From the NCBI RefSeq assembly GCF_002356115.1, contig NZ_AP014836.1, positions 744,001-808,000 on the forward strand: a stretch of DNA of 64,000 nucleotides. The letters are read 5' to 3'. This stretch comes from Candidatus Nitrosoglobus terrae. Its GTDB lineage: Bacteria > Pseudomonadota > Gammaproteobacteria > Nitrosococcales > Nitrosococcaceae. Made by a program: the position numbers and the translations under genes. The notes beneath the pieces were generated by a model that saw only the letters and a program-made list of their open reading frames with translations, was not told the origin of the DNA and searched no databases. Of the stretch, positions 17,163 to 26,784 are shown in pieces (within the stretch, counting starts at the first letter, position 1; the number at the start of each line of letters is the position of its first letter).

Positions 17163-18077
17163 TTAATAGTTGCGTGCCACGATAAAGTTAGCTAACCAGG
17201 CTAAACGTTCTGTCGGAGCCTCTATAGCTTGTAAGATCTGGTGCGCTTCTTCGAGTAAACCTTTGGCTCTTATTTTAGCCTGATCTAAGCCAAGTAAAGA
17301 TGGATAAGTGGGTTTATCTCGGGCTAAATCAGATCCTTGAGGCTTGCCTAAAATAGCCGTATTACTTTCTACATCTAGAACATCATCCTGAATCTGAAAA
17401 GCTAGGCCAATGCATTGGGCAAATCGATCAAGATTTTCTAAGATACTTTGGCTGGCATTTGGACAGCATAAGGCTCCAAGTAAAACGCTAGCGCGGATCA
17501 ACGCCCCTGTTTTAAGTTTATGCATGGCCTCCAATTCAGGGAGATTTAAGTATTTTCCCACCGACTCCAAATCAATAGCTTGGCCACCCGCCATTCCCCT
17601 AGATCCTGCGGCTTCTGCTAACAGGGCAAGCATTCTAATTTGGTTTTTTTCAGGAATGCCTAGAGCAGGATCTGAAAGTATCTGAAAAGCCAGCGATTGA
17701 AGTGCATCTCCTGTAAGAAGCGCAGTCGTCTCCCCAAATACTTTGTGACAGGTGGGATGTCCGCGTCGTAAATCGTCGTTATCCATGCTAGGTAGATCAT
17801 CATGAACCAAAGAGTAAGCATGGATTAGTTCCACTGCAATAGCGGGTTTATCTAGGATTATTTCAGCCGCGCCTAAGGTAGCTCCAGTACTATAAACTAA
17901 TAACGGACGCACCCGTTTGCCTTTACCTAAAACCGCATAGCGCATAGCTTCATGTAAATGCTTTGGTGGCAGAGTTGCTGAGGGAAGCGCCCGCTCTAGG
18001 GCTTGTTCAATACGATTTTGTAAATTCTTGAGCCAATTATCAGTGGATGATACGCTACTGTTCTTTGGGAAAGTCAT
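17163..18077 (-). CDS. ispA: Farnesyl diphosphate synthase (trans-prenyltransferase)
   Basis: Condenses isopentenyl diphosphate with DMAPP and GPP to give farnesyl diphosphate. 304 residues. The first Asp-rich motif is LVHDDLPSMDNDDLRRG and the second is IQDDVLDVE; GKRVRPLLVY near residue 50 binds diphosphate. The ATG at 18077 is chosen (MTFPKNSSV) and overlaps the end of xseB by 23 bases. xseB-ispA is a common pair; dxs, often third, is absent. The product feeds uppS. Confidence 0.95.
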   Translation of the reverse strand: MTFPKNSSVSSTDNWLKNLQNRIEQALERALPSATLPPKHLHEAMRYAVLGKGKRVRPLLVYSTGATLGAAEIILDKPAIAVELIHAYSLVHDDLPSMDNDDLRRGHPTCHKVFGETTALLTGDALQSLAFQILSDPALGIPEKNQIRMLALLAEAAGSRGMAGGQAIDLESVGKYLNLPELEAMHKLKTGALIRASVLLGALCCPNASQSILENLDRFAQCIGLAFQIQDDVLDVESNTAILGKPQGSDLARDKPTYPSLLGLDQAKIRAKGLLEEAHQILQAIEAPTERLAWLANFIVARNY

Positions 18078-18291
18078 TGATTTGGTCTTTTCCTTGCTTT
18101 TCCTGCAATATCTGGATTTTCTGCTCTGCATTACTAAGTGCTTCTTGGCAGAGACTCGCGAGTTTAATTCCCCGTTCGTATAATCGAAGAGATTCTTCTA
18201 GGTTGATACCCCCTTGCTCCATCTGTGAAACCAGTGTTTCTAATTCAGCAAGAGCAGCTTCAAAGTCAAGTTTATTGCGCTTAGTTACCAT
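18055..18291 (-). CDS. xseB: Exodeoxyribonuclease VII small subunit
   Basis: 78-residue helical small subunit that assembles with XseA into the single-strand exonuclease VII. The FEAALAELETLVSQMEQGGI and LEESLRLYERGIKLASLCQ segments are typical of the family, followed by a short charged tail. It overlaps ispA by 23 bases, implying coupled translation. xseA is not in the window. Confidence 0.94.
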   Translation of the reverse strand: MVTKRNKLDFEAALAELETLVSQMEQGGINLEESLRLYERGIKLASLCQEALSNAEQKIQILQEKQGKDQINDFPKEQ

Positions 18292-18431
18292 CTCACTTTA
18301 ATCTTAAACCGATCGGGTAAACTAATTTAGGCCCTATTATTATCGTTAAGTGGTAAATTCTATGTTATATCACTAGAGCTGATCCTAGGCAAAGGCTAGG
18401 CTATACATATTTTGAAAATAAAAATTGTGTT

Positions 18432-19364
18432 ATGGGTAAACTTATTAGAGGTTTATATAATCTGCGATCAGAGCATTTAGGTAGCGTGGCAACCATTGGT
18501 AATTTTGATGGGGTTCATTTAGGTCATGAAGCTGTGCTCAAGCAATTAGTTACTAAAGCAGCAGAGCTTCAAAGTCCATCGCTATTGATTACTTTTGAGC
18601 CTACACCTGATGAGTTTTTTATCTCAGAAGAAGCTCCTGCAAGATTAACTCGATTTCGAGAAAAGATTCAAAACCTCTGCCTATATTCAGTAAATTGGAT
18701 CCTTTGTCTTCAGTTTAATCGCTCCTTAGCCGCAATGGAAGCTAAGGATTTTATTCGATCCGTATTAGTAGATCGATTGAGAATTCGTTACTTAGTTGCA
18801 GGAGATGATTTTCGTTTTGGCCGTGGCCGTCAAGGTAATTTTGCTTTACTGCAAGAGGCAGGGAGATATTATGGCTTTGAAGTGGCATATATGAATACTT
18901 TTTATCTAGAGAGTGAGCGAGTAAGCAGCACCCGTATTCGTAGCGTTTTAGCTCGTGGTGATTTTGCTGGAGCAGAAAAGCTTCTTGGGCGGCCTTATAG
19001 TATAAGTGGGCGTATTATTCAAGGAGATAAACGAGGACGAACACTGGGGTTTCCTACTGCTAATATAAGTTTACGTCGGCTTAAAATACCTTTTTACGGA
19101 GTTTTTGCTGTCGAAGTCTATGGGTTAGGAAAATTACCTTTACCTGGGGTTGCTAATCTAGGTATGCGGCCTACAGTTGAGGGGCGACGGCCTTTATTAG
19201 AAGTTCATCTCTTAAACTTTAAGGGAAATATCTACTATCATTATGTCCAAGTAGTTTTCCTTTATCAATTACGGCAAGAAGAGCGTTTTAATTCTTTATC
19301 TGCCTTATGTCAGCAAATTGAGAAGGATTGCGTAGCAGCAAAAAATTTCTTTGCTACCCGTTGA
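18432..19364 (+). CDS. ribF: Bifunctional riboflavin kinase / FAD synthetase
   Basis: Makes FMN from riboflavin and then FAD. 310 residues. The N-terminal adenylyltransferase half has IGNFDGVHLGHEAVL (nucleotide-binding HxGH) and SSTRIRSVL. The C-terminal kinase half (from about residue 185) has GDKRGRTLGFPTANI and a late VFLYQLRQEERF. It usually precedes ileS-lspA in Gammaproteobacteria but here stands alone. Riboflavin itself would come from the cluster at 25-28 kb. Confidence 0.96.
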   Translation: MGKLIRGLYNLRSEHLGSVATIGNFDGVHLGHEAVLKQLVTKAAELQSPSLLITFEPTPDEFFISEEAPARLTRFREKIQNLCLYSVNWILCLQFNRSLAAMEAKDFIRSVLVDRLRIRYLVAGDDFRFGRGRQGNFALLQEAGRYYGFEVAYMNTFYLESERVSSTRIRSVLARGDFAGAEKLLGRPYSISGRIIQGDKRGRTLGFPTANISLRRLKIPFYGVFAVEVYGLGKLPLPGVANLGMRPTVEGRRPLLEVHLLNFKGNIYYHYVQVVFLYQLRQEERFNSLSALCQQIEKDCVAAKNFFATR

Positions 19365-19427
19365 AACCTAATCTTAAGAGACATGAGTAAAATTGAGATC
19401 GTTTCATAGCGCTAAGATTTAATCGGG

Positions 19428-20384
19428 CTAGATCACTAAGTTACAGGGCTTGCTTGCAAGAAAACTATGGATGTTTTTAGCCACTTGTAGGACAAGATAT
19501 TGGCGTGCCTCGTGGCTGCTCCAAGCGACATGAGGGGTAAGGATTAGGTTAGGGATATTGGGTGCAAATAAAGGATTACCTTGGTGAGGCGGTTCTTGGC
19601 TTAAAACATCTATTCCAGCGCCGCCAAGCTGACCTGCACATAAGGCATCAGCCAATGCCTGCTCATCTACAATTCCGCCTCTTGCGGTGTTGATAAGCAG
19701 CGCATTTGGGCGCATTAGCGCAAGTTCTTCACGGCCAATTAATCCAGTCGTCTCTTGTGTTAGCGGGCAGTGCACACTGAGTACATCCACCAGTGAGAGA
19801 AGATCTTTAAGCGGAATCCGCCCTGGTCTGCTGGGTGTATTTGCGCGCTGAGACACCAATATAGTCATACCGAAAGCAGTAGCAATTCGGGCTACTGCTC
19901 GACCTAGATCCCCATAACCGATAATACCGATCGTTTTCCCAGAAAGCTCTCGGCAAGGAAAATCAGGTACTGTAAAATAAGGACTGCGTTGCCAAATACC
20001 AGTGGTTATTGCTTGAGTAGTGGCGGTAAGATTTCGAGTTAGGCTCAGGATTAATGCAAACACATGTTCCACCACGGAAGCAGTACAGTAGCCTCGAACA
20101 TTACATACGGCAATGCCGAGGCGATGTGCAGTTTCCAGATCTACATTATTGGTTCCAGTTGCAGCAATACAGATTAACTGTAGCTGAGAGGCTTGTTGTA
20201 TAACTGATCCCGTCAGAATAGCTTTGTTAGTGACAACGACAGTAGCGTTCTGGATTCTATCAAGTATCTCACTGTCAGAGGAGCTATTTCCATAGTAAAC
20301 CCATGGATGGATAGCCGCCTCTAGTGGTAAAAAATCTATATCATTTGGATGTAAAGTATCACGATCAAGGAATACAGCTAGCAT
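19428..20384 (-). CDS. D-2-hydroxyacid dehydrogenase (glycerate dehydrogenase / hydroxypyruvate reductase-like)
   Basis: NAD(P)-dependent reduction of a 2-oxoacid, most likely hydroxypyruvate/glycerate or a near relative. 318 residues. The Rossmann motif GIIGYGDLGRAVARIA lies near residue 150, and the catalytic Arg, Glu and His are in INTARGGIVDE, DVLSQEPP and TPHVAWSS. The exact substrate cannot be read from sequence. Closest by pattern to HprA-type glycerate dehydrogenases. It faces ribF tail to tail and stands alone on its strand. Confidence 0.85.
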   Translation of the reverse strand: MLAVFLDRDTLHPNDIDFLPLEAAIHPWVYYGNSSSDSEILDRIQNATVVVTNKAILTGSVIQQASQLQLICIAATGTNNVDLETAHRLGIAVCNVRGYCTASVVEHVFALILSLTRNLTATTQAITTGIWQRSPYFTVPDFPCRELSGKTIGIIGYGDLGRAVARIATAFGMTILVSQRANTPSRPGRIPLKDLLSLVDVLSVHCPLTQETTGLIGREELALMRPNALLINTARGGIVDEQALADALCAGQLGGAGIDVLSQEPPHQGNPLFAPNIPNLILTPHVAWSSHEARQYLVLQVAKNIHSFLASKPCNLVI

Positions 20385-20653
20385 ACGTTTTTAATATTTG
20401 CTTTATATGATGGAATTATAGTTGTTATATTGACTTTTTAACTAAAAATTTAAAGGGCTAATTTAATTAATTATGCGCAATTACGCTTGTTTTGAGTATA
20501 AATCTTGCTTATATAGCAGTAGCGTTAGCTTATAATTTTCGATAGTGATAATAATATTGCGCTGTATGATTTATCTATGTTCTATAATAGGATGAAATAG
20601 GTACGGATAATAAGGCGATAGGATTAAGTTTGTTTATAAGGATACTAAGGTAA

Positions 20654-20992
20654 GTGACTAAAAAGCGGGTTTATAGGATTAAATTTATTAGCCAAGGAAA
20701 ACTTTATGAGCTTTTTGCTCGGGAAGTAGGACAAAGTACTATGTATGGGTTTGTTGAGCTTGGAGAGATTATTTTTGGAGAAAAATCAGCAATGGTAGTT
20801 GATCCCTCTGAGGAGCACTTGAAAGCAGAGTTTGCAGGGGTAAAGCGAACTTATATTCCCATGCATTCAATCTTACGTATTGATGAAGTTAATAAGGAAG
20901 GGATCAACAAAATCACGGAGGTTACCAACACTGAAGGCAATATAGCCGTATTTCCTTCACCTTTGTATACCCCAGGAAAAGATAAAAAATAG
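20654..20992 (+). CDS. DUF1820 family protein, function unknown
   Basis: 112-residue soluble protein starting at a GTG (MTKKRVYRIKFISQGKLYEL) with AAGG a few bases upstream. The YRIKFISQGKLYELFAREV, GFVELGEIIFGE and YIPMHSILRIDEV segments match the small proteobacterial DUF1820 family, which has no established role. No signal peptide or membrane segment is seen. The 269 bases upstream are AT-rich and contain nothing recognisable. Confidence 0.8.
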   Translation: MTKKRVYRIKFISQGKLYELFAREVGQSTMYGFVELGEIIFGEKSAMVVDPSEEHLKAEFAGVKRTYIPMHSILRIDEVNKEGINKITEVTNTEGNIAVFPSPLYTPGKDKK

Positions 20993-21152
20993 AGAATAAA
21001 AAGTATAGTTAAACTTAGCCAGCGTTATAGAGAATTACGTTTCTCTTTCCTATGTTAGGCTGTGAGTAAATTCAATTTCATATAAGCTATGATTAAAGTT
21101 TATAGAACCTTAGAATTGTAGTCCTATCTCTGTTATTTTAACGGGAATAAGT

Positions 21153-21203
21153 CGATTATTTTTGCGACCATAGTGTGCTATAGGTTACACTGTTAAATAA
21201 TCG
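21153..21203 (+). promoter_or_regulatory. Nested inverted repeat upstream of egtB
   Basis: CGATTATTT (21153-21161) is the exact reverse complement of AAATAATCG (21195-21203). Inside it AGTGT (21172-21176) mirrors ACACT (21187-21191). The pair ends 26 bases before the egtB start, so it could be an operator or a 5'-UTR structure. No known family is recognised. Confidence 0.3.
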
Positions 21204-21229
21204 TAACTGAATAGATCAGGGGGAACGAT

Positions 21230-22549
21230 ATGCTGGGTTTAGATACAGCTGATCTAAAAAAAGCAGAAAAAGGGATTAATAAAAACTATTTACCCTTGAT
21301 GCTTCGTTATCAACAGGTACGTCAATTGAGCGAAAGACTGTGCCAACCCTTAGCTAGCGAAGATTATGTCATTCAGACTGTACCAGATGTTAGCCCGCCT
21401 AAATGGCATTTAGCCCATACCAGCTGGTTTTTTGAACAATTTATTTTAATCCCGAACCTAAAAGGTTACTCACCTTTCCACCCAATGTACGGCTATCTAT
21501 TTAATTCTTATTATGAATCTGCTGGTCAATTTTGGCCTCGCTTCCAGCGAGGCCTTTTATCTCGGCCAACAGTGGCTGAGATTTATGAATATCGTCAGCA
21601 TATAGATGAGAACATGGCCTCTTTAGCAATACAAATGGAGGCAAAGGAAGAATGGGAAACGCTAATAACTCCTTTGATTGAATTGGGAGTTAATCATGAG
21701 CAACAGCACCAAGAGTTACTACTGGCTGATCTTAAACATATTTTTGCTACTAACCCTTTACGCCCAGCCTACCAAAAGTTAGCTCGATCTGATCTAAAAG
21801 AAGGAGCGGAGATTAAAGGGCTAGATTGGTGTAAATTTAAAGGTGGCTTATTCTTTATAGGTCATGTTGGCAAGGATTTTGCTTACGATAATGAAGGACC
21901 CAGCCATCAAGTTTATCTACAACCTTTTCGTTTAGCTAGGCGGCTAATTACTAATGGTGAGTATTTAGCATTTATGGAAGCAGGCGGATATCAAGAACCT
22001 CGCTATTGGCTCTCTGATGGCTGGAGTTTTGCGCGTCAGCAGAACTGGCAAGCACCATTGTATTGGGAGCAACAGCATGAAAATTGGTGGTATATGACTT
22101 TAAATGGAATGCGGCCAGTGTGGAAAGAGGCTCCGGTATGCCATTTAAGCTATTATGAAGCTGATGCCTATGCGCGTTGGGTAGGTTATCGGCTGCCTAC
22201 AGAAGCTGAGTGGGAGATGGCAGCTCAGACTCTGCCCTGTCAAGGAAATTTTTTGGATTCAGGGATGCTACAGCCATTGCCCGCGTCTATAATAGCAGGA
22301 GATACCTTGGATCAAGTTTTTGGAGATGTTTGGGAATGGACTGGAAGTCCTTACATACCTTATCCGGGTTATCAGCCACTATCAGGGGCTATGAGTGAGT
22401 ATAATGGTAAGTTTATGTGTAACCAAATGATCTTGCGAGGGGGATCCTGTCTAAGTACTCGTGATCATTTACGCGCTTCTTATCGTAATTTCTTCCCTCC
22501 TCATAGCCGTTGGCAGTTTACAGGTCTTCGATTGGCGACAGATGCGTGA
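21230..22549 (+). CDS. egtB: Ergothioneine biosynthesis sulfoxide synthase EgtB
   Basis: Iron-dependent enzyme that joins hercynine (trimethyl-histidine) to a cysteine thiol donor, using oxygen. 439 residues. The N-terminal DinB-like domain carries the iron ligands: His of KWHLAHTSWFFEQF (near residue 65) and the HX3HXE motif NHEQQHQELLLADL (near residue 155). The C-terminal half is a formylglycine-enzyme-like domain with RLPTEAEWEMA, GDVWEWTGSPY and ILRGGSCLS. CAGGGGGA precedes the ATG. The stop overlaps egtD (GTGA), the typical two-gene arrangement. Confidence 0.93.
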   Translation: MLGLDTADLKKAEKGINKNYLPLMLRYQQVRQLSERLCQPLASEDYVIQTVPDVSPPKWHLAHTSWFFEQFILIPNLKGYSPFHPMYGYLFNSYYESAGQFWPRFQRGLLSRPTVAEIYEYRQHIDENMASLAIQMEAKEEWETLITPLIELGVNHEQQHQELLLADLKHIFATNPLRPAYQKLARSDLKEGAEIKGLDWCKFKGGLFFIGHVGKDFAYDNEGPSHQVYLQPFRLARRLITNGEYLAFMEAGGYQEPRYWLSDGWSFARQQNWQAPLYWEQQHENWWYMTLNGMRPVWKEAPVCHLSYYEADAYARWVGYRLPTEAEWEMAAQTLPCQGNFLDSGMLQPLPASIIAGDTLDQVFGDVWEWTGSPYIPYPGYQPLSGAMSEYNGKFMCNQMILRGGSCLSTRDHLRASYRNFFPPHSRWQFTGLRLATDA

Positions 22550-23523
22550 GCTTTACCCTTGCTAAGCGGCGGCGGAATGAACCCGCTTTCTATGATTACC
22601 ACCCAGAACCTAGTCGATTTCGAGAAGATGTGCTATCAGGGCTGACAGGAAAGCAGCGACAGATCCCGCCTAAGTATTTTTATGATGAGCGAGGCTCTCG
22701 CCTATTTGATGCGATTTGCCAGTTACCTGAATATTATCCTACTCGTACTGAAATCAAGCTGTTGGAACGTTACGGGGCGGAAATGGCTCAGTGCATGGGT
22801 GAAGGTAGCATATTGGTAGAGTTTGGTAGTGGGAGTAGCCTGAAAATTCGTCTGCTTTTAGATGCATTACAGCCAGCTGCTTACTTGCCTATTGATATTT
22901 CAAGAAAACATTTATTGAATGCTGCTAGACGTTTGTCCCATGATTATCCAATGGTAGCTGTTCATGCTATTTGCGCTGATTATACGTGTCCTTTAGCTCT
23001 GCCTACATGCTTTATTAGCGGAGCTAAAACAGGTTTTTTTCCTGGATCGAGCATCGGTAATTTTGAGCCCTTGGAAGCGCTTCAGTTTCTTAAGCAAGTA
23101 GCCGCTTTACTAGGAAGGGGTAGTGGTTTACTTATAGGCGTAGATTTAAAAAAAGAGATAGCATTGCTTAATGCTGCTTATAATGATAGCCAAGGTATTA
23201 CGGCTGCCTTTAGTTTAAATCTGTTGCAACGGATTAATCGAGAGTTAGAGGCTGATTTTGATCTGAGTGCCTTTGAACATCGTGCTTTTTACAATACGAT
23301 TAAAGGGCGGGTGGAAATGCACCTCGTGAGCTGTAGAAGACAGATAGTAACGGTAAGTAATCAGCGCTTTGAATTTCAAGCAGAAGAAACCCTTCACATT
23401 GAAAATTCCTATAAATATAGTATCGAGGAATTTCAGCAACTGGCAAAAGTGGCAGGGTTTAAGCCTCAGCGAGTTTGGATAGATAAGGAATCTTTATTTA
23501 GCGTCCATTACTTATACCTTTAG
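22546..23523 (+). CDS. egtD: L-histidine N-alpha-methyltransferase EgtD
   Basis: Trimethylates histidine with SAM to give hercynine, the substrate of EgtB. 325 residues from a GTG at 22546 that overlaps the egtB stop by four bases; an earlier in-frame start would lie inside egtB. SAM-binding segment LVEFGSGSSLKIRLLLDAL, YLPIDISRKHLL, and FFPGSSIGNFEPLEALQFL identify the family. The C-terminal part includes the substrate-binding region RVEMHLVS and NSYKYSIEEF. Confidence 0.95.
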   Translation: MSFTLAKRRRNEPAFYDYHPEPSRFREDVLSGLTGKQRQIPPKYFYDERGSRLFDAICQLPEYYPTRTEIKLLERYGAEMAQCMGEGSILVEFGSGSSLKIRLLLDALQPAAYLPIDISRKHLLNAARRLSHDYPMVAVHAICADYTCPLALPTCFISGAKTGFFPGSSIGNFEPLEALQFLKQVAALLGRGSGLLIGVDLKKEIALLNAAYNDSQGITAAFSLNLLQRINRELEADFDLSAFEHRAFYNTIKGRVEMHLVSCRRQIVTVSNQRFEFQAEETLHIENSYKYSIEEFQQLAKVAGFKPQRVWIDKESLFSVHYLYL

Positions 23524-23594
23524 CGCTGCTCTCTATTTCCTTTAAAAAATAAGCTAGAATAAACGCTTTTAACATTATCTTACTAGGACAGGCC

Positions 23595-24848
23595 ATGTAT
23601 AGCAAAGAAATGCGTATTGCCAATTATGATGAAGAGCTTGGGACTGCGTTGGCTGGCGAATTACGGCGACAGGAGGAGCATATTGAACTGATTGCTTCAG
23701 AGAACTACGTAAGCCCTCGGGTTTTAGAGGCTCAAGGTTCTGTGCTTACTAATAAATACGCTGAAGGTTACCCCAGAAAGCGGTATTACGGGGGGTGCGG
23801 ATTCGTTGATATAGTAGAGCAATTAGCGATTGACCGAGCTAAAGCTTTGTTTGGAGCTGATTATGCTAATGTTCAGCCTCATTCTGGATCTCAAGCTAAT
23901 GCTGCCGCTATGCTTGCGCTCTTGGATCCACATGATACGCTCATGGGAATGAGTCTTGCCCATGGTGGGCATTTAACTCATGGGGCTAAGGTTAATTTTT
24001 CTGGCAAGGTATTTAATGCTATTCAGTTTGGTATTAACCCAAATACGGGGTTTATTGATTATGATGAAGTAGAGCAGCTTGCAAAAGCCCATCGGCCTAA
24101 AATGATTATCGCTGGATTTACTGCTTATTCCCGGGTAGTCAATTGGCAACGGTTTCGAGAAATTGCCGATCAGGTAGGAGCTTATTTGTTAGCTGATATT
24201 GCGCATACGGCGGGGATGATCGCCGCTGGAATTTATCCCAGCCCGGTTCAGATTGCCGATATTACTACCAGTACTACCCATAAGACTTTGCGTGGCCCTC
24301 GATCTGGGTTGATTTTAGCCAAGGCAAACCCTGAAATTGAGAAAAAACTGAGCTCTATGGTGTTTCCAGGGATTCAGGGTGGGCCTTTAATGCATATTAT
24401 TGCCGCTAAAGCAGTTGCATTTAAGGAGGCTATGGATCCGGTATTTAAAGATTATCAACAGCAGATAATACGTAATGCTCGTACTATGGCTGAGACTATT
24501 CAATCTCGTGGCTACAAGATTGTCTCTGGTGGAACAGACAGTCATTTGTTTTTAGTAGACCTTATTGATAAGGGTTTAACGGGTAAGGCCGCAGATGCAG
24601 CGCTAGGTCGAGCAAATATTACCGTGAATAAAAATGCAGTGCCTAATGATCCTCAGTCTCCCTTTGTAACAAGTGGAATTCGTATTGGAAGTCCCGCTAT
24701 TACTACTCGCGGTTTTAAAGAACCCGAGGCTCGGGAGTTAGCGGGGTGGATCTGTAATGTGCTGGATAATATTGAAAATGAGGCTGTGATTGTGAGCACT
24801 AAGGAAAAAGTACTGGCGCTTTGCGCCCGTTTTCCGGTTTATAGTTAA
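23595..24848 (+). CDS. glyA: Serine hydroxymethyltransferase
   Basis: PLP enzyme interconverting serine and glycine and loading one-carbon units on tetrahydrofolate. 417 residues, the usual length. N-terminal [20 protein letters not shown], the mobile-loop [18 protein letters not shown], the PLP-lysine motif [17 protein letters not shown] near residue 230 and the C-terminal [16 protein letters not shown] are all present. ribD lies 160 bases downstream; nrdR, often between glyA and ribD, is absent. Confidence 0.98.
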   Translation: MYSKEMRIANYDEELGTALAGELRRQEEHIELIASENYVSPRVLEAQGSVLTNKYAEGYPRKRYYGGCGFVDIVEQLAIDRAKALFGADYANVQPHSGSQANAAAMLALLDPHDTLMGMSLAHGGHLTHGAKVNFSGKVFNAIQFGINPNTGFIDYDEVEQLAKAHRPKMIIAGFTAYSRVVNWQRFREIADQVGAYLLADIAHTAGMIAAGIYPSPVQIADITTSTTHKTLRGPRSGLILAKANPEIEKKLSSMVFPGIQGGPLMHIIAAKAVAFKEAMDPVFKDYQQQIIRNARTMAETIQSRGYKIVSGGTDSHLFLVDLIDKGLTGKAADAALGRANITVNKNAVPNDPQSPFVTSGIRIGSPAITTRGFKEPEARELAGWICNVLDNIENEAVIVSTKEKVLALCARFPVYS

Positions 24849-25008
24849 AGAAGAGAAGTCCTGTAAAGCTGGAAATGCCAGCGTATAAGTATAAATTGTT
24901 GCAGGAGGAAAAGTTCCGAAGCAATATTTTTGCTTCTATGAAGGATAAACGATCCTCGAAGTAGGGCGCGATTGCTAGTCTATAAGTTAGGTCGATTGGC
25001 ACTAATTT

Positions 25009-26112
25009 GTGAACGATAGTGTATATATGGCTCGGGCGCTCAAATTAGCTCGGCAGGGTTTATATACCACAGATCCTAATCCAAGGGTGGGCTGCGTGTT
25101 GGTGCGATCTGGCCAATGTGTAGGGGAAGGGTGGCATCAACAGACGGGTAATGCCCATGCGGAAATCAATGCCCTGCATCAAGCAGGCGCTCAGGCTCAA
25201 GGGGCTACTTGTTATGTCACTTTAGAGCCTTGTTGTCATCAGGGACGAACCCCCCCATGTACGGAGGCGCTGCTTAAAGCAGGTGTCAAACGTGTAGTGG
25301 CTGCTATGGAGGATCCTAATCCAAAAGTAGCCGGCCAAGGATTAGCACAGCTTAAGGCAGCTGGGATTCAAGTGGAGTGCGGGTTGCTACAGGAGGAAGC
25401 TCAGGCGCTTAATCGTGGCTTTATACAGCGGTTGCTTCAAGGTCGCCCTTGGGTTCGTTGTAAGTTAGCGATGAGCTTAGATGGGGCTACAGCGCTAGCT
25501 TCTGGTGAAAGCCAGTGGATTACTTCTCCGCCTGCTCGTCGTGATGTTCAGCGTTGGCGCGCTCAAAGTTCCGCTATTTTAACTGGAATTGGCACGGTAC
25601 TTCGAGATAATCCCGCGCTTAATGTACGTTATGAAGAGTTGCCGAATGAGCTACTATCAGCCCCTGATCGCCAACCTTTGCGCATTATTTTAGATCGTAA
25701 GTTAGCTATTCCGGAAAGCGCTCGATTATTCTCGCTACCAGGGAAGATATTAATTGTTTGTGCTGATTCCTCTTTAGTAAAAGCAGAGCGATTGCGTCGT
25801 ATGGGAGTAGAAGTGATAGCAATTCCAGCCACCCAGCAAGGCTTAGATCTTAAGGCTCTGATGGGAGTCCTAGCCCATCGAGAAATTAATGAGCTTCAAA
25901 TAGAATGCGGTGCTCGATTGGCAGGGTCATTCCTTCAAGCTGGATTAATCGATGAATTGCTACTCTATATAGCCCCTAAAATTATGGGAGATGCTGCTTT
26001 GGGTTTATTCCGGTTACCTGGTATTCAGACTATGGATAATTGTATTGAGGTAGAAATAAAAGAAATCCGGGCAGTGGGGCGGGATTTGCGGCTATTAGCT
26101 AAAGTTAAATAA
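25009..26112 (+). CDS. ribD: Riboflavin biosynthesis bifunctional deaminase/reductase RibD
   Basis: Deaminates and then reduces the pyrimidine intermediate of riboflavin synthesis. 367 residues. The N-terminal zinc deaminase has HAEINAL and PCCHQGRTPPCTEALL; the C-terminal reductase domain (from about residue 145) begins WVRCKLAMSLDGATALASG. The start is a GTG at 25009, giving MNDSVYMARALKLA as in homologues; the ATG at 25027 would cut six conserved-looking residues. First gene of ribD-ribE-ribBX. No FMN riboswitch is visible upstream. Confidence 0.96.
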   Translation: MNDSVYMARALKLARQGLYTTDPNPRVGCVLVRSGQCVGEGWHQQTGNAHAEINALHQAGAQAQGATCYVTLEPCCHQGRTPPCTEALLKAGVKRVVAAMEDPNPKVAGQGLAQLKAAGIQVECGLLQEEAQALNRGFIQRLLQGRPWVRCKLAMSLDGATALASGESQWITSPPARRDVQRWRAQSSAILTGIGTVLRDNPALNVRYEELPNELLSAPDRQPLRIILDRKLAIPESARLFSLPGKILIVCADSSLVKAERLRRMGVEVIAIPATQQGLDLKALMGVLAHREINELQIECGARLAGSFLQAGLIDELLLYIAPKIMGDAALGLFRLPGIQTMDNCIEVEIKEIRAVGRDLRLLAKVK

Positions 26113-26121
26113 AACATAAAC

Positions 26122-26778
26122 ATGTTTACCGGAATTATAAAAGCTATCGGAGCCATGTTGGCGCTTCAAACCCAAGATAATGGGGTTAAGCTTCGAATTA
26201 GCAGTGGTAAATTAGATTTAGAAAAAATGGCTATCGGGGATAGTGTTGCTGTGAGCGGAGTTTGCTTAACAGTGGTTTATTTAACAGAAAATGCTTTTGA
26301 GTGTGATCTTTCTCAAGAAACCTTATCCCGCACTACTTTAGGAGATCTACAATTATGTAGCCAAGTTAACCTAGAGCCCGCCTTGACTCTAAAAGATCCT
26401 CTTGGTGGGCATTTGATCAGTGGGCACTGTGATGGTGTGGGTACGGTGCTTGAGCGCGTACCTGAGGGAGAGAGCGTACGTTTTTCTATCGCTGCTCCCG
26501 TAGCGCTTGCCCGATATATTGCTGAGAAAGGATCTATTGCTGTGGATGGGGTAAGCCTTACTGTAAATGCAGTACAGGATAATATATTTGAGGTCAATAT
26601 TATTCCTCATACCTTACGGGCAACTACCTTAAATGAATACCAGCCAGGCCGAAAGATAAATCTAGAAGCCGATCTTTTAGCCCGTTATTTGGAGCGACTG
26701 CTACTTCATGATTCAATAGCGTCATCGCGGCGAAACATTGGGAAAATCCTCTTTGATCATCACAGTTCTGATTGCTAG
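26122..26778 (+). CDS. ribE: Riboflavin synthase alpha subunit
   Basis: Dismutates two 6,7-dimethyl-8-ribityllumazine molecules to riboflavin. 218 residues built of two similar lumazine-binding domains. The first starts MFTGIIKAIGAML with SVAVSGVCLTVV; the second (from about residue 98) has GHLISGHCDGVG and SIAVDGVSLTVN. It follows ribD by 9 bases and precedes ribBX by 6. The lumazine synthase gene ribH, which makes its substrate, is not in this cluster. Confidence 0.97.
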   Translation: MFTGIIKAIGAMLALQTQDNGVKLRISSGKLDLEKMAIGDSVAVSGVCLTVVYLTENAFECDLSQETLSRTTLGDLQLCSQVNLEPALTLKDPLGGHLISGHCDGVGTVLERVPEGESVRFSIAAPVALARYIAEKGSIAVDGVSLTVNAVQDNIFEVNIIPHTLRATTLNEYQPGRKINLEADLLARYLERLLLHDSIASSRRNIGKILFDHHSSDC

Positions 26779-26784
26779 CTTATT

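Noticed and set aside
24849-25008. FMN riboswitch before ribD
   Set aside because: The conserved RFN motifs are not present in the 160 bases.
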